Shown: positions 34,310 through 46,043, counted from the first letter of the stretch. The stretch is 64,000 bases of DNA from JACVRW01 sp963835705 (GCA_963835705.1 CAWIGR010000009.1:1-64000), one strand, 5' to 3'. The notes: generated by a model from the letters alone, not told the origin. Numbers and translations: made by a program.

Positions 34310-34713
34310 GCGATCGTGATACGGCGCCGGTCGCCGCCCAGATGCTCCAGCAGCACCCTGGCGGCCACGTGTTCGAAGGCGGGCTCGCCGGCCGGCGGCC
34401 ACTCGACGAAGGCGATCCGGTCCGCCGTCAGGTAGTCCTCCAGCAGGGCCGGATCCTCGGCCGCGAGCGGGCCGAGGCGGTACAGGTCGAGGTGCGCGAC
34501 CTCCGGCTCGCCGCCGAGCACGTGCCCGATGGTGAAGGTCGGGCTGGTGACGGGACCGTCGACCCCGAGCGCTCTGCAGGCGCCGCGCACGAAGGTCGTC
34601 TTGCCGCTGCCGAGCTCGCCGCTCACCAGGACCACGTCACCGGCGGCGAGCCGGCCGGCCAGGTCGGCGCCGGCGCTCTCGGTCTGCTGCGGCGAGGACG
34701 TCTCGAGCGTCAT
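34306..34713 (-). CDS. tsaE: t6A biosynthesis ATPase TsaE
   Basis: A 135-residue P-loop ATPase with Walker A LVSGELGSGKTTFVRGACRA at about residues 29-48, PVTSPTFTIGHVL, the Walker B-like HLDLYRLG and EWPPAGEPAF. TsaE recycles the TsaBD complex. It precedes tsaB with a 4-base overlap and follows the uracil-DNA glycosylase gene by 13 bases. Confidence 0.94.
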   Translation of the reverse strand: MTLETSSPQQTESAGADLAGRLAAGDVVLVSGELGSGKTTFVRGACRALGVDGPVTSPTFTIGHVLGGEPEVAHLDLYRLGPLAAEDPALLEDYLTADRIAFVEWPPAGEPAFEHVAARVLLEHLGGDRRRITIA

Positions 34714-34726
34714 GCGTGTTCGGCTT

Positions 34727-35410
34727 CTAGCCGAACAGGTCCATCTGCGGCGGTGCGGGCCCCGGCTCGGCGGCGCCCACCGCGGCCGCGACGGGCGCCA
34801 CAGCGCCGATCGGCACCGGCGGCGGCTCCTCGAGCAGCGCCGGGAGCTTCGCGAAGTCCCCGCGCAGCTCCTCGAGCGTTCGCGTGCTCCTCAGCGCCGC
34901 GGCGGGGTGGTAGATCGGGAGGACGCGCACGGTCCGCCCGCCGAGCTCGTGTACCTGGGGGCGCCCGTGCACGCCGGTGATGCCCCGCTGCGAGCGGGTC
35001 AGCAGCTTGGTGGCGAAGTTGCCGAGCGTGCAGATCACCTTGGGCTCGATCAGCTCGATCTTGCGATGTAGGTAGGGCTTGCACGTCTCGATCTCGTCCG
35101 GCTGCGGGTCGCGGTTGCCCGGCGGACGGCACAGCAGGACGTTCGTGATGAAGACGTCCGACCGCTGGAGCCCGACCTCCTCCAGCAGCTGGTCGAGCAG
35201 CTTGCCCGCCCGGCCCACGAAGGGCAGCCCCTGGAGGTCCTCGTGCATGCCCGGCGCCTCGCCGACGAACATCAGGTCGGCGTTCGCGTTGCCCGACCCG
35301 AACACGACCTTGGTCCTGCCCTGATGAAGCGGGCACCGCAGGCAACCCGAGGCTTCATGGAAGAGCTCGACCAAGTCCGCGCGGCGCTCCTCTGCGCTGC
35401 GTGACTGCAT
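34727..35410 (-). CDS. Uracil-DNA glycosylase, type 4 (iron-sulfur)
   Basis: A 227-residue protein that removes uracil from DNA. Family signs are the cluster cysteines (CLRCPLHQGR at about residues 23-26, then C in VLLCRPPGNRDPQPDEIETC), motif 1 FVGEAPGMHEDLQGLPFVG (GEAPG) and the second motif with IYHPAAALRS. The last 35 residues are a Pro/Ala-rich tail ending QMDLFG. It is probably first in the run with the tsa genes and divergent from the DUF2520 gene 22 bases away. Confidence 0.93.
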   Translation of the reverse strand: MQSRSAEERRADLVELFHEASGCLRCPLHQGRTKVVFGSGNANADLMFVGEAPGMHEDLQGLPFVGRAGKLLDQLLEEVGLQRSDVFITNVLLCRPPGNRDPQPDEIETCKPYLHRKIELIEPKVICTLGNFATKLLTRSQRGITGVHGRPQVHELGGRTVRVLPIYHPAAALRSTRTLEELRGDFAKLPALLEEPPPVPIGAVAPVAAAVGAAEPGPAPPQMDLFG

Positions 35411-35504
35411 TGCCCAAGCCTAGGGACCAGGGGTGACGGCAACACACCCTGGGTATCCTTGGATGGCCGGCCGCTACCGGCCGTCGGAGTGGACCGGCAG
35501 GGGT

Positions 35505-36346
35505 ATGCACCCGACCAGCGACAGCTTCACCCACGCCCGATCGGGCGAGCTTGGCGACTTCCGCCTGGGCGTCGTCGGCGCGGGCCGGCTCGGCACCGCG
35601 CTGGCCGCCGCGCTGCGCGAGGCGGGCGTACGCCTGGAGGGCCCGGCAGGCCGTGGCCAGGTGCCCCGCGGCTGCGACGCCATCGTGCTCTGCGTGCCCG
35701 ACGCCGAGATCCCGGCGGCGGCCGCGACGGTGGCGGGCGCCGCGCCGCTCGTGGGGCACACCAGCGGAGCCACGCGGCTGTCGGCGCTGGAGCCGGCGGG
35801 CGGGGCGGCCTTCGGGCTGCATCCGCTGCAGACGTTCCCCGAGCCGGTTCCTTCCTCCGTCGCGGGGCGGACGCCCCCGGAGAGACGGCCCGGTCCGGCG
35901 CGATGGCCGCCTTCGCCGGAGCCGGCTGCGCCGTCGCCGGGACCACCCCCGAGGCGCTCGCCTTCGCCGGCCGGCTCGCGCGGGTGCTCGGCATGACCGC
36001 CTTCGAGATCGACGACGAGGGCCGCGCCGCCTACCACGCGGCGGCCTCGGTCGCCTCCAACTTCACCGTGACCCTGCTCGCCGCCGCCGAGCGGATCGCC
36101 GCCGGCGCCGGCCTCGCCCCGCACGAAGCGCGCGCGCTCCTGGCGCCGCTCGTGCGCCGCACCGTCGAGAGCGTCGCCGAGCTCGACCCCGAGCGCGCCC
36201 TCACGGGCCCGGTCGCGCGCGGCGACCACGTCACCGTCGAGGCGCAGCGCCGCGCTCTGGAGGACGCCGCCCCCGAGCTGCTCGAGCTCTTCGACGAGCT
36301 CGTCCGGCATACCCGCACGCTCGCCGGGCACGAGGTGACCGCGTGA
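35505..36346 (+). CDS. Rossmann/DUF2520 reductase-like protein, frameshifted
   Basis: The N-terminal dinucleotide fold reads FRLGVVGAGRLGTALAAALR, CDAIVLCVPDAEIPAAA, HTSGATRLSALEP and FGLHPLQTFPEP. A frame shift near 35845 precedes the DUF2520 domain (AGTTPEALAFAGRLARVLG, AAYHAAASVASNFTVTLLAA). Corrected length is about 280 residues; the frame is open from 35433 but the ATG at 35505 follows GGCAGGGG. DUF2520 genes are often next to panC, and a ketopantoate-reductase-like role is possible. The GTGA overlap with panC shows one operon. Confidence 0.82.
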
Positions 36347-37200
36347 GGACGGTTCGGACGGTCAGAGGGCTGCGCGAGGCGCTCGCGCCCGAGCGGCGCG
36401 CGGGCCGCAGCATCGGCCTGGTGCCGACGATGGGCGCCTTCCACGGCGGCCACCTGTCGCTGATCCGCCGCGCGCGCGAGCAGTGCGACGTGGTCGTCGT
36501 CTCCCTCTTCGTCAACCCGGCCCAGTTCGCCCCCGGCGAGGACCTCGAGGGCTACCCGCGCGACGAGGCGCGCGACGCCGAGCTTGCAGAGGCCGAGGGC
36601 GTGGACGTGCTGTTCGCGCCGCCGGCCGAGGAGGTCTATCCGCACGGGTTCGCGACGACCGTGAGAGTGGGCGACCTCACCGACGTGCTGGAGGGCGCCT
36701 CCGGCCAGCGCGGCTCCGCCCATTTCGCCGGCGTCACCACGGTGGTCGCCAAGCTCTTCAACATGGCGGCGCCGGACGTCGCCTACTTCGGCCAGAAGGA
36801 TGCCCAGCAGGCGCTCGTGATCCGCAGGCTGGTGCGCGACCTCGACATGCCGTTGCGGATCGAGGTCTGCCCCACCATCCGCGATGGCGACGGGCTGGCG
36901 CTCTCGTCGCGCAACGCCTACCTCTCGGCGGACGACCGCCGGCGCGCGCTCGGACTGAGCCGCGCCCTGCGCGCGGCCGAGGCCACGGTCGAGTCCGGCC
37001 AGATCGACGCCAAGGCCGTGCTCGACGCGGCCCGCGGCGAGCTCGACGCCCATGGCATCGAGCCGGACTACCTGGAGCTCCGCTCCGCCACAGATCTCTC
37101 ACCGGTCGAGCGCGTGAACGGCTCGACCCTGCTCGCCGTGGCGGCCCGGGTGGGCCGCGCGCGGCTTATCGACAACATCGTCCTTGGAGGAACGAGATGA
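36343..37200 (+). CDS. panC: Pantothenate synthetase
   Basis: Joins pantoate and beta-alanine using ATP. A 285-residue protein from the GTG at 36343. Motifs: GLVPTMGAFHGGHLSLIRRA at about residues 26-45 (HIGH-like), VSLFVNPAQFAPGEDLEGYP, FAGVTTVVAKLFNMAAPDVA, YFGQKDAQQ and LALSSRNAYLS (KMSKS-like). It overlaps the DUF2520 gene by 4 bases and panB by 4 bases (ATGA). Confidence 0.97.
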   Translation: MRTVRTVRGLREALAPERRAGRSIGLVPTMGAFHGGHLSLIRRAREQCDVVVVSLFVNPAQFAPGEDLEGYPRDEARDAELAEAEGVDVLFAPPAEEVYPHGFATTVRVGDLTDVLEGASGQRGSAHFAGVTTVVAKLFNMAAPDVAYFGQKDAQQALVIRRLVRDLDMPLRIEVCPTIRDGDGLALSSRNAYLSADDRRRALGLSRALRAAEATVESGQIDAKAVLDAARGELDAHGIEPDYLELRSATDLSPVERVNGSTLLAVAARVGRARLIDNIVLGGTR

Positions 37201-38099
37201 GCCAACGTCCCATCCAGCCACCGGCCATCAGCCTGACCAAGCTCGGCGAGAAGAAGGCGCTGGGCGAGCCGATCGCGATGGTCACGGCGTACGACTACCC
37301 GAGCGCCCAGGTGGCCGAGGCGGCCGGCGTGGACGTGGTCCTCGTGGGCGACTCCGGCGCCATGACCGTGCTCGGGTACCCCTCCACGCTCCCTGTCACG
37401 CTCGACGAGCTGCTCATGCTCGCCGCCGCCGTGCGGCGCGGCCTCTCGACGCCGCTGCTGGTGGGCGACATGCCGTTCGGCTCCTACGAGGCCTCGAACG
37501 AGCTCGCGGTCTGCAACGCACAGCGCTTTGTCAAGGAGGCGGGCGTGGACGCCGTCAAGCTCGAGCGCGGCGGCAGCTCGGTGGAGCGCACCCGCGCGAT
37601 CGTGGCGTCCGGAATCCCGGTGATGGGCCACGTGGGGCTCACGCCTCAGAACGCGACCGCGCTGGGCGGCTACCGCTCGCAGGGGCGCACGGCCGAGCGG
37701 GCGCTCGAGGTCATGCACGACGCCGTCGGCCTGCAGGAGGCGGGCGCCTTCTCGATCGTGTTCGAGGCCATCCCCACCCCGCTCACCCAGGTGATCATGC
37801 CGCGCATGCGGATACCCGTGATCGGGATCGGCGCCGGCGCCGCCACCGACGGGCAGGTGCTCGTCTACCACGACCTGCTCGGGATCTACACCGGGCACCT
37901 GGCGCGATTCGTCAAGCAATACGCGAACGTCCGCGAGCAGATGATCGAAGGCGTGAAGGCGTTCACGGACGACGTGCGGGCGCGCCGCTACCCCGAGCCC
38001 GAGCACGAGTACACCATGGCGCCCGACGAGCTCGAGCGGCTGCACGCGATGATCGGCGAGGGCACGGGCGAGCCGTTCACGGGCGGCCTCTCGCTCTGA
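37197..38099 (+). CDS. panB: 3-methyl-2-oxobutanoate hydroxymethyltransferase
   Basis: Makes ketopantoate from ketoisovalerate and methylene-tetrahydrofolate. A 300-residue TIM-barrel protein: ALGEPIAMVTAYDYPSAQVA, VVLVGDSGAMTVLGYPST, GDMPFGSYEAS, AVKLERGG, VMGHVGLTPQ and IPVIGIGAGAATDGQVLVYH. It overlaps panC (ATGA), giving a DUF2520-panC-panB operon; panD is not in the window. Confidence 0.97.
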   Translation: MSQRPIQPPAISLTKLGEKKALGEPIAMVTAYDYPSAQVAEAAGVDVVLVGDSGAMTVLGYPSTLPVTLDELLMLAAAVRRGLSTPLLVGDMPFGSYEASNELAVCNAQRFVKEAGVDAVKLERGGSSVERTRAIVASGIPVMGHVGLTPQNATALGGYRSQGRTAERALEVMHDAVGLQEAGAFSIVFEAIPTPLTQVIMPRMRIPVIGIGAGAATDGQVLVYHDLLGIYTGHLARFVKQYANVREQMIEGVKAFTDDVRARRYPEPEHEYTMAPDELERLHAMIGEGTGEPFTGGLSL

Positions 38100-38104
38100 C
38101 TGCG

Positions 38105-38521
38105 GTGGCGGTCCACACCGGGCAGCTGCGCTTCTCCACCCAGGGGAACGGCGACGTGATCGACCTGACCGCGGGAGTGGAGAGCGTGCTCGAGTCCTCC
38201 GGGGTGCAGAGCGGCATGGTGTCGGTGTTCGTGCCCGGGTCGACCGCCGCGGTCACGGCGATGGAGCACGAGCCCGGCGGCGTGAAGGACCTGCGCGCGG
38301 CGCTCGAGCGGCTGGTGCCGGCCGAGGGCGACTACGAGCACAACCGCCTGAACCACGACACCAATTCGCACGCCCACATCCGGGCGGCGATCGTGGGCCC
38401 GTCGGAGACCGTGCCGGTGCGTGGCGGCCGCCTCGGGCTCGGCACCTGGCAGCAGCTCGTGCTGGTCGACTTCGACGATCGCCCGCGGCAGCGCACGGTA
38501 GTCGTGCAGGTGATCGCCTGA
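38105..38521 (+). CDS. YjbQ/UPF0047 family protein
   Basis: A 138-residue protein with the UPF0047 core: VSVFVPGSTAAVTAMEHEPG, DYEHNRLNHDTNSHAHIRAA (conserved His residues) and LGLGTWQQLVLVDFDDRPRQ. The family is also called secondary thiamine-phosphate synthase after complementation data in E. coli; its main role is unsettled. It starts 5 bases after panB, so it is probably cotranscribed. Confidence 0.9.
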   Translation: MAVHTGQLRFSTQGNGDVIDLTAGVESVLESSGVQSGMVSVFVPGSTAAVTAMEHEPGGVKDLRAALERLVPAEGDYEHNRLNHDTNSHAHIRAAIVGPSETVPVRGGRLGLGTWQQLVLVDFDDRPRQRTVVVQVIA

Positions 38522-38592
38522 CGCCGGCGTAATTCAGCGCTCCCCCGGCGGTTGGACGGGCGTCAACCCACTCGTTCCGAAGGGAGCCCCAC

Positions 38593-39322
38593 ATGTCTCG
38601 CATCGCTTTCCGCCGCCCGTCCGCCTCGCTGGTCATCGCCAGCCTCGCCCTGTTCGTTGCGCTCGGCGGGGTCGGCTACGCGGCCGCGACCATCGGCAGC
38701 GGCGCCGTCATCGACAACTCGCTCAAGAGCAAGGACGTCCGCAACAACGACCTGCGCGGCAAGGACGTGCGCACCAACACGCTCAAGGGCGCCGACGTCG
38801 ACGAGTCGAGCCTCGCCAAGGTGCCGAGCGCGGCGAACGCCGACAGCGCCGCCACCGCCGCGCATGCCGCAGACCGCCGACAACGCGACCAACGCCGCGA
38901 ACGCCGACACCGTCGGCGGGATCGGGCCGGACGCGCTGACGATCGGCCGCTCGGACCTCGGCGGCTGCGAGCCGGGCGCCGCGTTCACCAACTGCGCCTC
39001 CGTCGTTCTCCCGATGGCGCGTGCCGGCCGGGTGCTGGTGACGGCGGGCGGCCAGTGGCACAGCGACGAGCCCGCCGGCACGTCCGTCCGAGGCCTGTGC
39101 CGGATCAACCTCGACGGCGGCGCGTTCACCTCGCCCACGGAGGAGGGCTCGCTCTCGCAGCAGACCGACGGCAACCAGGAGCAGGCCCTCTCGGGGATCA
39201 CGCTCGTGACCGGTGTGCTGCCGGCCGGCAACCACACGTTCACCGTCGCCTGCAGCGACGACGTCGGCGACATGGACTTCACCGACGTCCGCCTCTCCGC
39301 CGTGCTCCTCGGCTCTTCGTAG
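38593..39322 (+). CDS. Exported repeat protein of the Thermoleophilia type, frameshifted
   Basis: AGGGAG lies 7 bases before the ATG at 38593. The N-terminus (RRPSASLVIASLALFVALGG) is an export signal seen repeatedly in Thermoleophilia proteins. Next come short repeats (NSLKSKDVRNNDLRGKDVR, NTLKGADVDESSLAKVP) like a beta-solenoid edge. A missing base near 38872 shifts the frame to TADNATNAANADTVGG and a C-terminal beta-rich domain with three cysteines (GGCEPGAAFTNC, LCRINLDGGAF). Corrected length is about 243 residues. Function unknown. Confidence 0.75.
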
Positions 39323-39334
39323 ACGAGGAAGCAA

Positions 39335-39384
39335 CTTCGGGGCATGGAATTGGTTCTTCTCGACGCCAACTCCATGCCCCGAAG
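39335..39384 (+). terminator. Long hairpin between two exported-protein genes
   Basis: A 19-bp stem with one mismatch (CTTCGGGGCATGGAATTGG / CCAACTCCATGCCCCGAAG) and a 12-base loop begins 12 bases after the upstream stop codon. There is no T-run, but such stems often terminate in high-GC actinobacteria. The 3' arm ends right at the ribosome-binding site of the next gene (GGGGAGG at 39384-39390), so a translational role is also possible. Confidence 0.55.
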
Positions 39385-39395
39385 GGGAGGTTTCG

Positions 39396-39932
39396 ATGTT
39401 CCGACGTTTGTTGCCGTCGCCCGCCATGGTCGTGGCGGTCGTGGCGCTGATCATGTCGCTCGGCGGCTCCGCCTACGCCCTCGTTGTCACCGGTAAGCAG
39501 ATCCGCAACAACACGGTGACCGCCAAGGACATCCGCCAGCGCTCGCTCACCGGGAACGACATCCGCAGGGACAAGCTCGGCGGCGGGACGATCAAGGAGT
39601 CCTCGCTCGGGCCGGTGGGCACGGCCTTCATCGCCCACGGCGGCGCCCGCTACGCGGTCGTGAACGGAGGCGGCCAGCTGGCCCGCGGCCGTGACATCAG
39701 CTCGGTGGCCCGCACCGGCGACGGCCGCTATCAGGTGATCTTCAACGCGGACATCCGCGGCTGCGCCTACTTCGCCACGGTCGGCGACGCGAGCGCCGCG
39801 GCCCCCCCGCAGAACAGCCAGATCAGCGTCAGCTCGCTGGGATCGAACGTGAACGGCGTCGCGGTCCGGACGGAGAACGGCAACAACGGCGCCGAGGCGG
39901 ACCGCCCGTTCCATCTGATCGTCATGTGCTGA
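39396..39932 (+). CDS. Exported repeat protein, paralogue of the upstream gene
   Basis: The ATG at 39396 has a strong GGGGAGG upstream; 178 residues. The signal region is MFRRLLPSPAMVVAVVALIM, with SLGGSAYALVV like its neighbour, then the same kind of repeats (GKQIRNNTVTAKDIRQRSL, TGNDIRRDKLGGGTIKESSL) and a beta-rich C-terminal domain (YAVVNGGGQLARGRDISSVA ... FHLIVMC). Function unknown. The stop overlaps the convergent acyltransferase gene by 11 bases. Confidence 0.78.
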   Translation: MFRRLLPSPAMVVAVVALIMSLGGSAYALVVTGKQIRNNTVTAKDIRQRSLTGNDIRRDKLGGGTIKESSLGPVGTAFIAHGGARYAVVNGGGQLARGRDISSVARTGDGRYQVIFNADIRGCAYFATVGDASAAAPPQNSQISVSSLGSNVNGVAVRTENGNNGAEADRPFHLIVMC

Positions 39933-40512
39933 TCCGCTCGGGATACTCGATCCGGCGCAGCACACGAGCGGGCACTCCCGCCGCCAGGGAGAACGGCGGG
40001 ATGTCCGCCGTGACGACGCTGTTCGCGCCGACCACCGAGCGCTCCCCCACGGTCACGCCGCTGGTGATCACGACGTTCGCGCCGCACCAGACGTTGTCGC
40101 CGACCCGGGTCGGCCCCTTGCTCGAGAACCCTTGCCAGGGCACGGGCCGGTCCGGGTCGTCGAAGCGGTGATTCCCGTCGGTGACGAAGCAGCCGTTGGC
40201 GAACATGCAGTGGTCGCCGATCTCGACGAGGTCGACGGCGGCGACCATCACCCCGATGTTGAGGAACGTGCCGGAGCCGATCCGAAGGCGCGCCTCGCCG
40301 GGCGCGGTGAGCCACACGTGCGGCTCGAGCAACGTGTGCTCGCCCACCTCGAGCCGGCCCTCGCGAAAGGCCGCGAGCACGTTGCCGTGGACGGGCCAGC
40401 GGACGAAGGCGCGCCGGCGCGCGAACTCGCGGTGGATGCTGAAGCGGTTCCACGGCAGCGCGTTGACCTCGTACCAGCGCCACTTCTGCCACCAGAGGCG
40501 GGCGTTCGACAC
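39922..40512 (-). CDS. Hexapeptide-repeat O-acyltransferase
   Basis: From the GTG at 40512 the 196-residue protein begins MSNARLWWQKWRWYEVNALP and continues into left-handed beta-helix repeats: IGSGTFLNIGVMVAAVDLVE, IGDHCMFANGCFVTDGNHRF (catalytic-type His), VGDNVWCGANVVITSGVTVG and VVGANSVVTADIPPFSLAAG. This is the maltose/galactoside-acetyltransferase-like group that modifies sugars or surface polymers. The acceptor is unknown. Confidence 0.88.
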   Translation of the reverse strand: MSNARLWWQKWRWYEVNALPWNRFSIHREFARRRAFVRWPVHGNVLAAFREGRLEVGEHTLLEPHVWLTAPGEARLRIGSGTFLNIGVMVAAVDLVEIGDHCMFANGCFVTDGNHRFDDPDRPVPWQGFSSKGPTRVGDNVWCGANVVITSGVTVGERSVVGANSVVTADIPPFSLAAGVPARVLRRIEYPERIST

Positions 40513-40924
40513 AAGCGGCAGGATTTCAGAGCGAGGAGGGGACCGCCGATTTTGACTGAAGCGATTCGCTCTAAGACCTGGACGGCGCCGAGGATCTCGC
40601 CGAACTGCTGGCAGGCAAGGAGCTGCGCCGGGCGCGCGCGGGCGAGTTCTCGGTACTGCTCCGCGCCCACTACCGCTCGCAGCGCGCCACGCTGGGCGGA
40701 CCGCTTCGACCGCACCCTGGAGAGGTCCGCCCGGGAGCAGCCCACCGCTCCCGGTGACCTGCTCGGTCGGTCTGGTCGACACCACCGAAGCGGCCACCCT
40801 GATGGACGTCCGGTGCACGCCCGGCGGCGGATGGAGGTCATCCAGAAGGTGTGAACGAAGCGCGGCTCCGCCGACCGTCGCCTTCTCCGTGATCCCTCTC
40901 TGTTCTGACTTCAGGCGGACGCGG
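40513..40924. other. Intergenic stretch with possible degraded coding
   Basis: No intact gene. One plus frame after a stop at about 40575 reads DLDGAEDLAELLAGKELRRA and GEFSVLLRAHYRSQ; another reads ADRFDRTLERSAREQPTAPG and ends MEVIQKV at about 40853. These could be pieces of a decayed gene, but I cannot assemble a family from them. Confidence 0.3.
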
Positions 40925-41334
40925 CTACGTCGCGCTCGGATCGACCAGTGTCAGTGCTTCGAAGAACCGCCTGTAGAAGCCGCGGTCCCTCGTAAGGAGC
41001 CGGTCGGCGGCGCTCGCTGCGTGCGCTCCGATCAGAAAATCGGCCATCACCCGGTCGCGAGGGCCTCCTCCATGGCGATACGCCGCCCATGCCTCGCCGG
41101 CTGCGAGTGCGGTCGGCGGGTCGAGCGCTGAGAACGTCACTCCCAGCCGCTTCAGCGCTTCCTCCGCTGCCGCCCGTCTGCGAAAGCCGCTGTGACCTCC
41201 GCCCACGCGACTTCGCAAGCCACCACGCTTCCTTCGGCGATGCAGTCACGGAGCGACTCGCGGGAGCGCTCGCCGAATGCCGGATCCGCCCCGAAGACGT
41301 CTATCAGCACGTTGGTGTCGACCGCTGTGATCAG
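40925..41334 (-). CDS. PIN-domain toxin (VapC-like), frameshifted
   Basis: The frame begins at the antitoxin stop (CTGA overlap; a CTG start at 41334 is the only close option) and reads LITAVDTNVLIDVFGADPAF, then ACEVAWAEVTAAFADGR. A missing base near 41173 moves it to AAAEEALKRLGVTFSALDPP, MADFLIGAHAASAADRLLTR and DRGFYRRFFEALTLVDPSAT. Asp6, the Glu of EVAWAE, and Asp residues of MADFLIGAH and TRDRGF are the usual PIN nuclease acids. Corrected length is about 136 residues. It pairs with the AbrB-type antitoxin gene upstream. Confidence 0.8.
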
Positions 41335-41573
41335 GCGTCCGACTCGCCCCGTAGGCGATCGATCAACCTGTCGGTCCCGCCCGCGACGCCAAGGACCCCG
41401 TACAGCTCGTCCACCGCGCTGCGCGAAGCCGCCTTCCGCGCGATGGCGGCCCCACCCGGGTCATCGTCGAACTCGAGCACCTCCCCGGGGCGGATGCCGA
41501 GGCGTTCGCGAATCGGCTTCGGGATGGTGACTTGGCCCTTCTCCGAGACCCTGCTTCTCAGACGGCCAGACAT
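41331..41573 (-). CDS. AbrB/SpoVT-type antitoxin
   Basis: An 80-residue protein with the swapped-hairpin AbrB domain at the N-terminus (RSRVSEKGQVTIPKPIRERL, GIRPGEVLEFDDDPGGAAI) and a C-terminal toxin-contact tail (SRSAVDELYGVLGVAGGTDR). It overlaps the PIN toxin gene. Such antitoxins bind and repress their own promoter; the gap upstream (41574-41640) is AT-richer, with TATGGTAGGAATTCCTACC, a short palindrome (GGTAGGAATTCCTACC) that is a likely operator. Confidence 0.88.
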   Translation of the reverse strand: MSGRLRSRVSEKGQVTIPKPIRERLGIRPGEVLEFDDDPGGAAIARKAASRSAVDELYGVLGVAGGTDRLIDRLRGESDA

Positions 41574-41579
41574 ACCAGT

Positions 41580-41598
41580 ATGGTAGGAATTCCTACCT
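41580..41598. promoter_or_regulatory. Palindromic operator candidate upstream of the AbrB antitoxin
   Basis: GGTAGGAATTCCTACC is a perfect 16-base palindrome about 7 bases upstream of the antitoxin start codon, in an AT-rich gap. AbrB-type antitoxins repress through sites like this. Binding is inferred. Confidence 0.5.
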
Positions 41599-41648
41599 AA
41601 CCAGTCAAACTACGGCGATAGTAGAGCGGACCAGTTGCCGCCGTCACG

Positions 41649-41865
41649 TCATGCCGCCGCCGGCACCTTCTGGCGTTTGCCGACCGGCTTTGCGCCGCGC
41701 CGCCGGCTTCACGATCTGCGCCAGGAAGCGCCCCGTGGACGACGTGTCCGCCTTCGCCGCCACCTGCTCCGGCGTTCCCTGCGCCACCAGCGCGCCGCTT
41801 GCGGCGCGCGGCCGACTTCACGACGTCCGGCAAGAAGTGCATCTCGATCCCGGACGCCTCAGGAG
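41649..41865 (-). pseudogene. Scrambled duplicate of the uvrA 3' end
   Basis: On the minus strand this stretch reads IEMHFLPDV (as in the uvrA zinc-finger region), then VKSAARRKRR, then an almost complete copy of the UvrA tail (LVAQGTPEQVAAKADTSSTG, RFLAQIVKPAARRK). DNA identity with 42803-42960 is roughly 85-90 percent by eye, with different codons at scattered sites. The order is rearranged relative to uvrA. Not functional by itself. Confidence 0.8.
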
Positions 41866-42014
41866 ACCGCTCCTCAGCCTCGGCCTGTACCGATAAGTGG
41901 CTCGATGCGTCGGGCCGGGGACGCCCCGCCATATTCAGCCACCGGCATTAGCGTCTTCCGAGATCGCTCCAAGATGAGGGCCGCGGACGGACGTCTCGGC
42001 GGCCTGGTCTCGCC

Positions 42015-42461
42015 TCAGGGTCGATCCGCGCGGGGGTCGAGCGGGTGTGTCCAGCGGAGGCCCACGAAGCGCGCAAAGCCCCGATCCGCGGTTGCAAGCT
42101 CCGCACCTGACTCGATCGCCAGAGCCGCCAGGTATGCGTCCGGAACGAGGTTCCCCCGTACCCCCGCGTCCCGACACAAGCGCGTGAAAATACCCCAGTG
42201 CCGCGGGCCTGGCCGAACGTTGAGACACGCGGGGTCGTTGCGTAGCTGCTCCGTGAATTCGAGAGCGTCGTCCATGGACGCCGGCTGATTGAAGATCCGG
42301 GGATTCGTCGCGATCCTCAGGAATGCGCTCAACACCAGGTCGCTGGCCCCGTACGTCTGCTCGCCGCTGACGAGGTCACCAAGCCAGGAGGAGTAGCGGT
42401 CGTGGTTCGGTGACGTCTCGTCGAACGCATAGACGAGCACGTTTACGTCGCAGAGGATCAC
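42015..42461 (-). CDS. vapC: VapC-type PIN ribonuclease toxin
   Basis: A 148-residue PIN-domain protein: VILCDVNVLVYAFDETSPNH (first Asp), LVLSAFLRIATNPRIF (Glu position less clear), DAYLAALAIESGAELATADR (two Asp) and GFARFVGLRWTHPL. The start GTG overlaps the antitoxin stop (GTGA). VapC toxins cleave RNA, often tRNA or rRNA. It is encoded downstream of uvrA, between it and the duplicated uvrA tail. Confidence 0.9.
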   Translation of the reverse strand: MILCDVNVLVYAFDETSPNHDRYSSWLGDLVSGEQTYGASDLVLSAFLRIATNPRIFNQPASMDDALEFTEQLRNDPACLNVRPGPRHWGIFTRLCRDAGVRGNLVPDAYLAALAIESGAELATADRGFARFVGLRWTHPLDPRADRP

Positions 42462-42721
42462 CCGCGCCGCTTATCGAGCGGAAGCTCCTCGTCCATCAGC
42501 TCGCGGATGGCGGCGTTGTCATCGAGATCGACGCCAGGTCGCAGGCCGCCGCCCCGGAAGGTCGGCAACGCCTTCGGAGCGCGGTCACGCTGACCGGCGC
42601 CACGCGCCAGCTGCTCGCGCAGGCCGTCCTCGATCAAAGACGTAAGTGTTCGGCCCTGGCGGGCGGCGGCCGCCTTGGCTTCCTTGAGCAGCTCGTCATC
42701 GAGCCTGACGGTCGTCCGCAT
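42458..42721 (-). CDS. vapB: VapB-type ribbon-helix-helix antitoxin
   Basis: An 87-residue protein: N-terminal ribbon-helix-helix (MRTTVRLDDELLKEAKAAAA, QGRTLTSLIEDGLREQLARG) followed by a linker and toxin-binding tail (NAAIRELMDEELPLDKRRG). It overlaps vapC by 4 bases. It starts about 78 bases after the end of uvrA on the same strand. Confidence 0.9.
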   Translation of the reverse strand: MRTTVRLDDELLKEAKAAAARQGRTLTSLIEDGLREQLARGAGQRDRAPKALPTFRGGGLRPGVDLDDNAAIRELMDEELPLDKRRG

Positions 42722-42799
42722 GCGTCAAAGCATATGCGACCGGCAGCAATATGTCTGCTGAGCATCGGACCGAGCGAAGACCCGGCGCAGTGCGAGGTG

Positions 42800-45682
<2,883 letters not shown>

Positions 45683-45765
45683 GCGAATAACGAGTGTAGA
45701 GCCGGTACAGGACCGAACGAGTGTTCGGACGCGCCTGGGTTGGATTTCCGGGCGTGGGACGCAGG

Positions 45766-46043
45766 ATGATCCCGGTTCTTGCGGCTTTTTTGGCGCTGGC
45801 GGGGTGCGGCGAGGACGAGCAGGAAGGGGTGGAGCAGCGCATCGCGCGCGGCGAGCCCGATCCCGAGCACGTCCGCGAGGTCGCCCGCGACCCCTATCTC
45901 GGGACCTGCGCCGACCTGTCGGCCCAGCCGAGGTCCCCCGAGGCGTCGCGGCTCGTGATCCAGGCCGAGTTCGCGCTGGCGCAGGTGCCGTGCAGGGCGT
46001 GCTGGAGGGCAAGTACCGGGCGGCACGGAACCGCCCCGGATAG
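45766..46043 (+). CDS. Small lipoprotein, frameshifted
   Basis: From the ATG at 45766 (GTG 45754 is an alternative) the frame reads MIPVLAAFLALAGCGEDEQE with lipobox LALAGC, then a charged domain (EQRIARGEPDPEHVREVARD, YLGTCADLSAQPRSPEA). A missing base near 45986 shifts the frame before AVQGVLEGKYRAARNRPG and the stop at 46043. Corrected length is about 92 residues. Function unknown. It is divergent from uvrA. Confidence 0.6.

Noticed and set aside
40925..42721. A single large toxin-antitoxin island with a novel defence system
   Set aside because: The genes are ordinary PIN/AbrB and VapC/VapB pairs. No nuclease-helicase, reverse transcriptase or other defence core is present.
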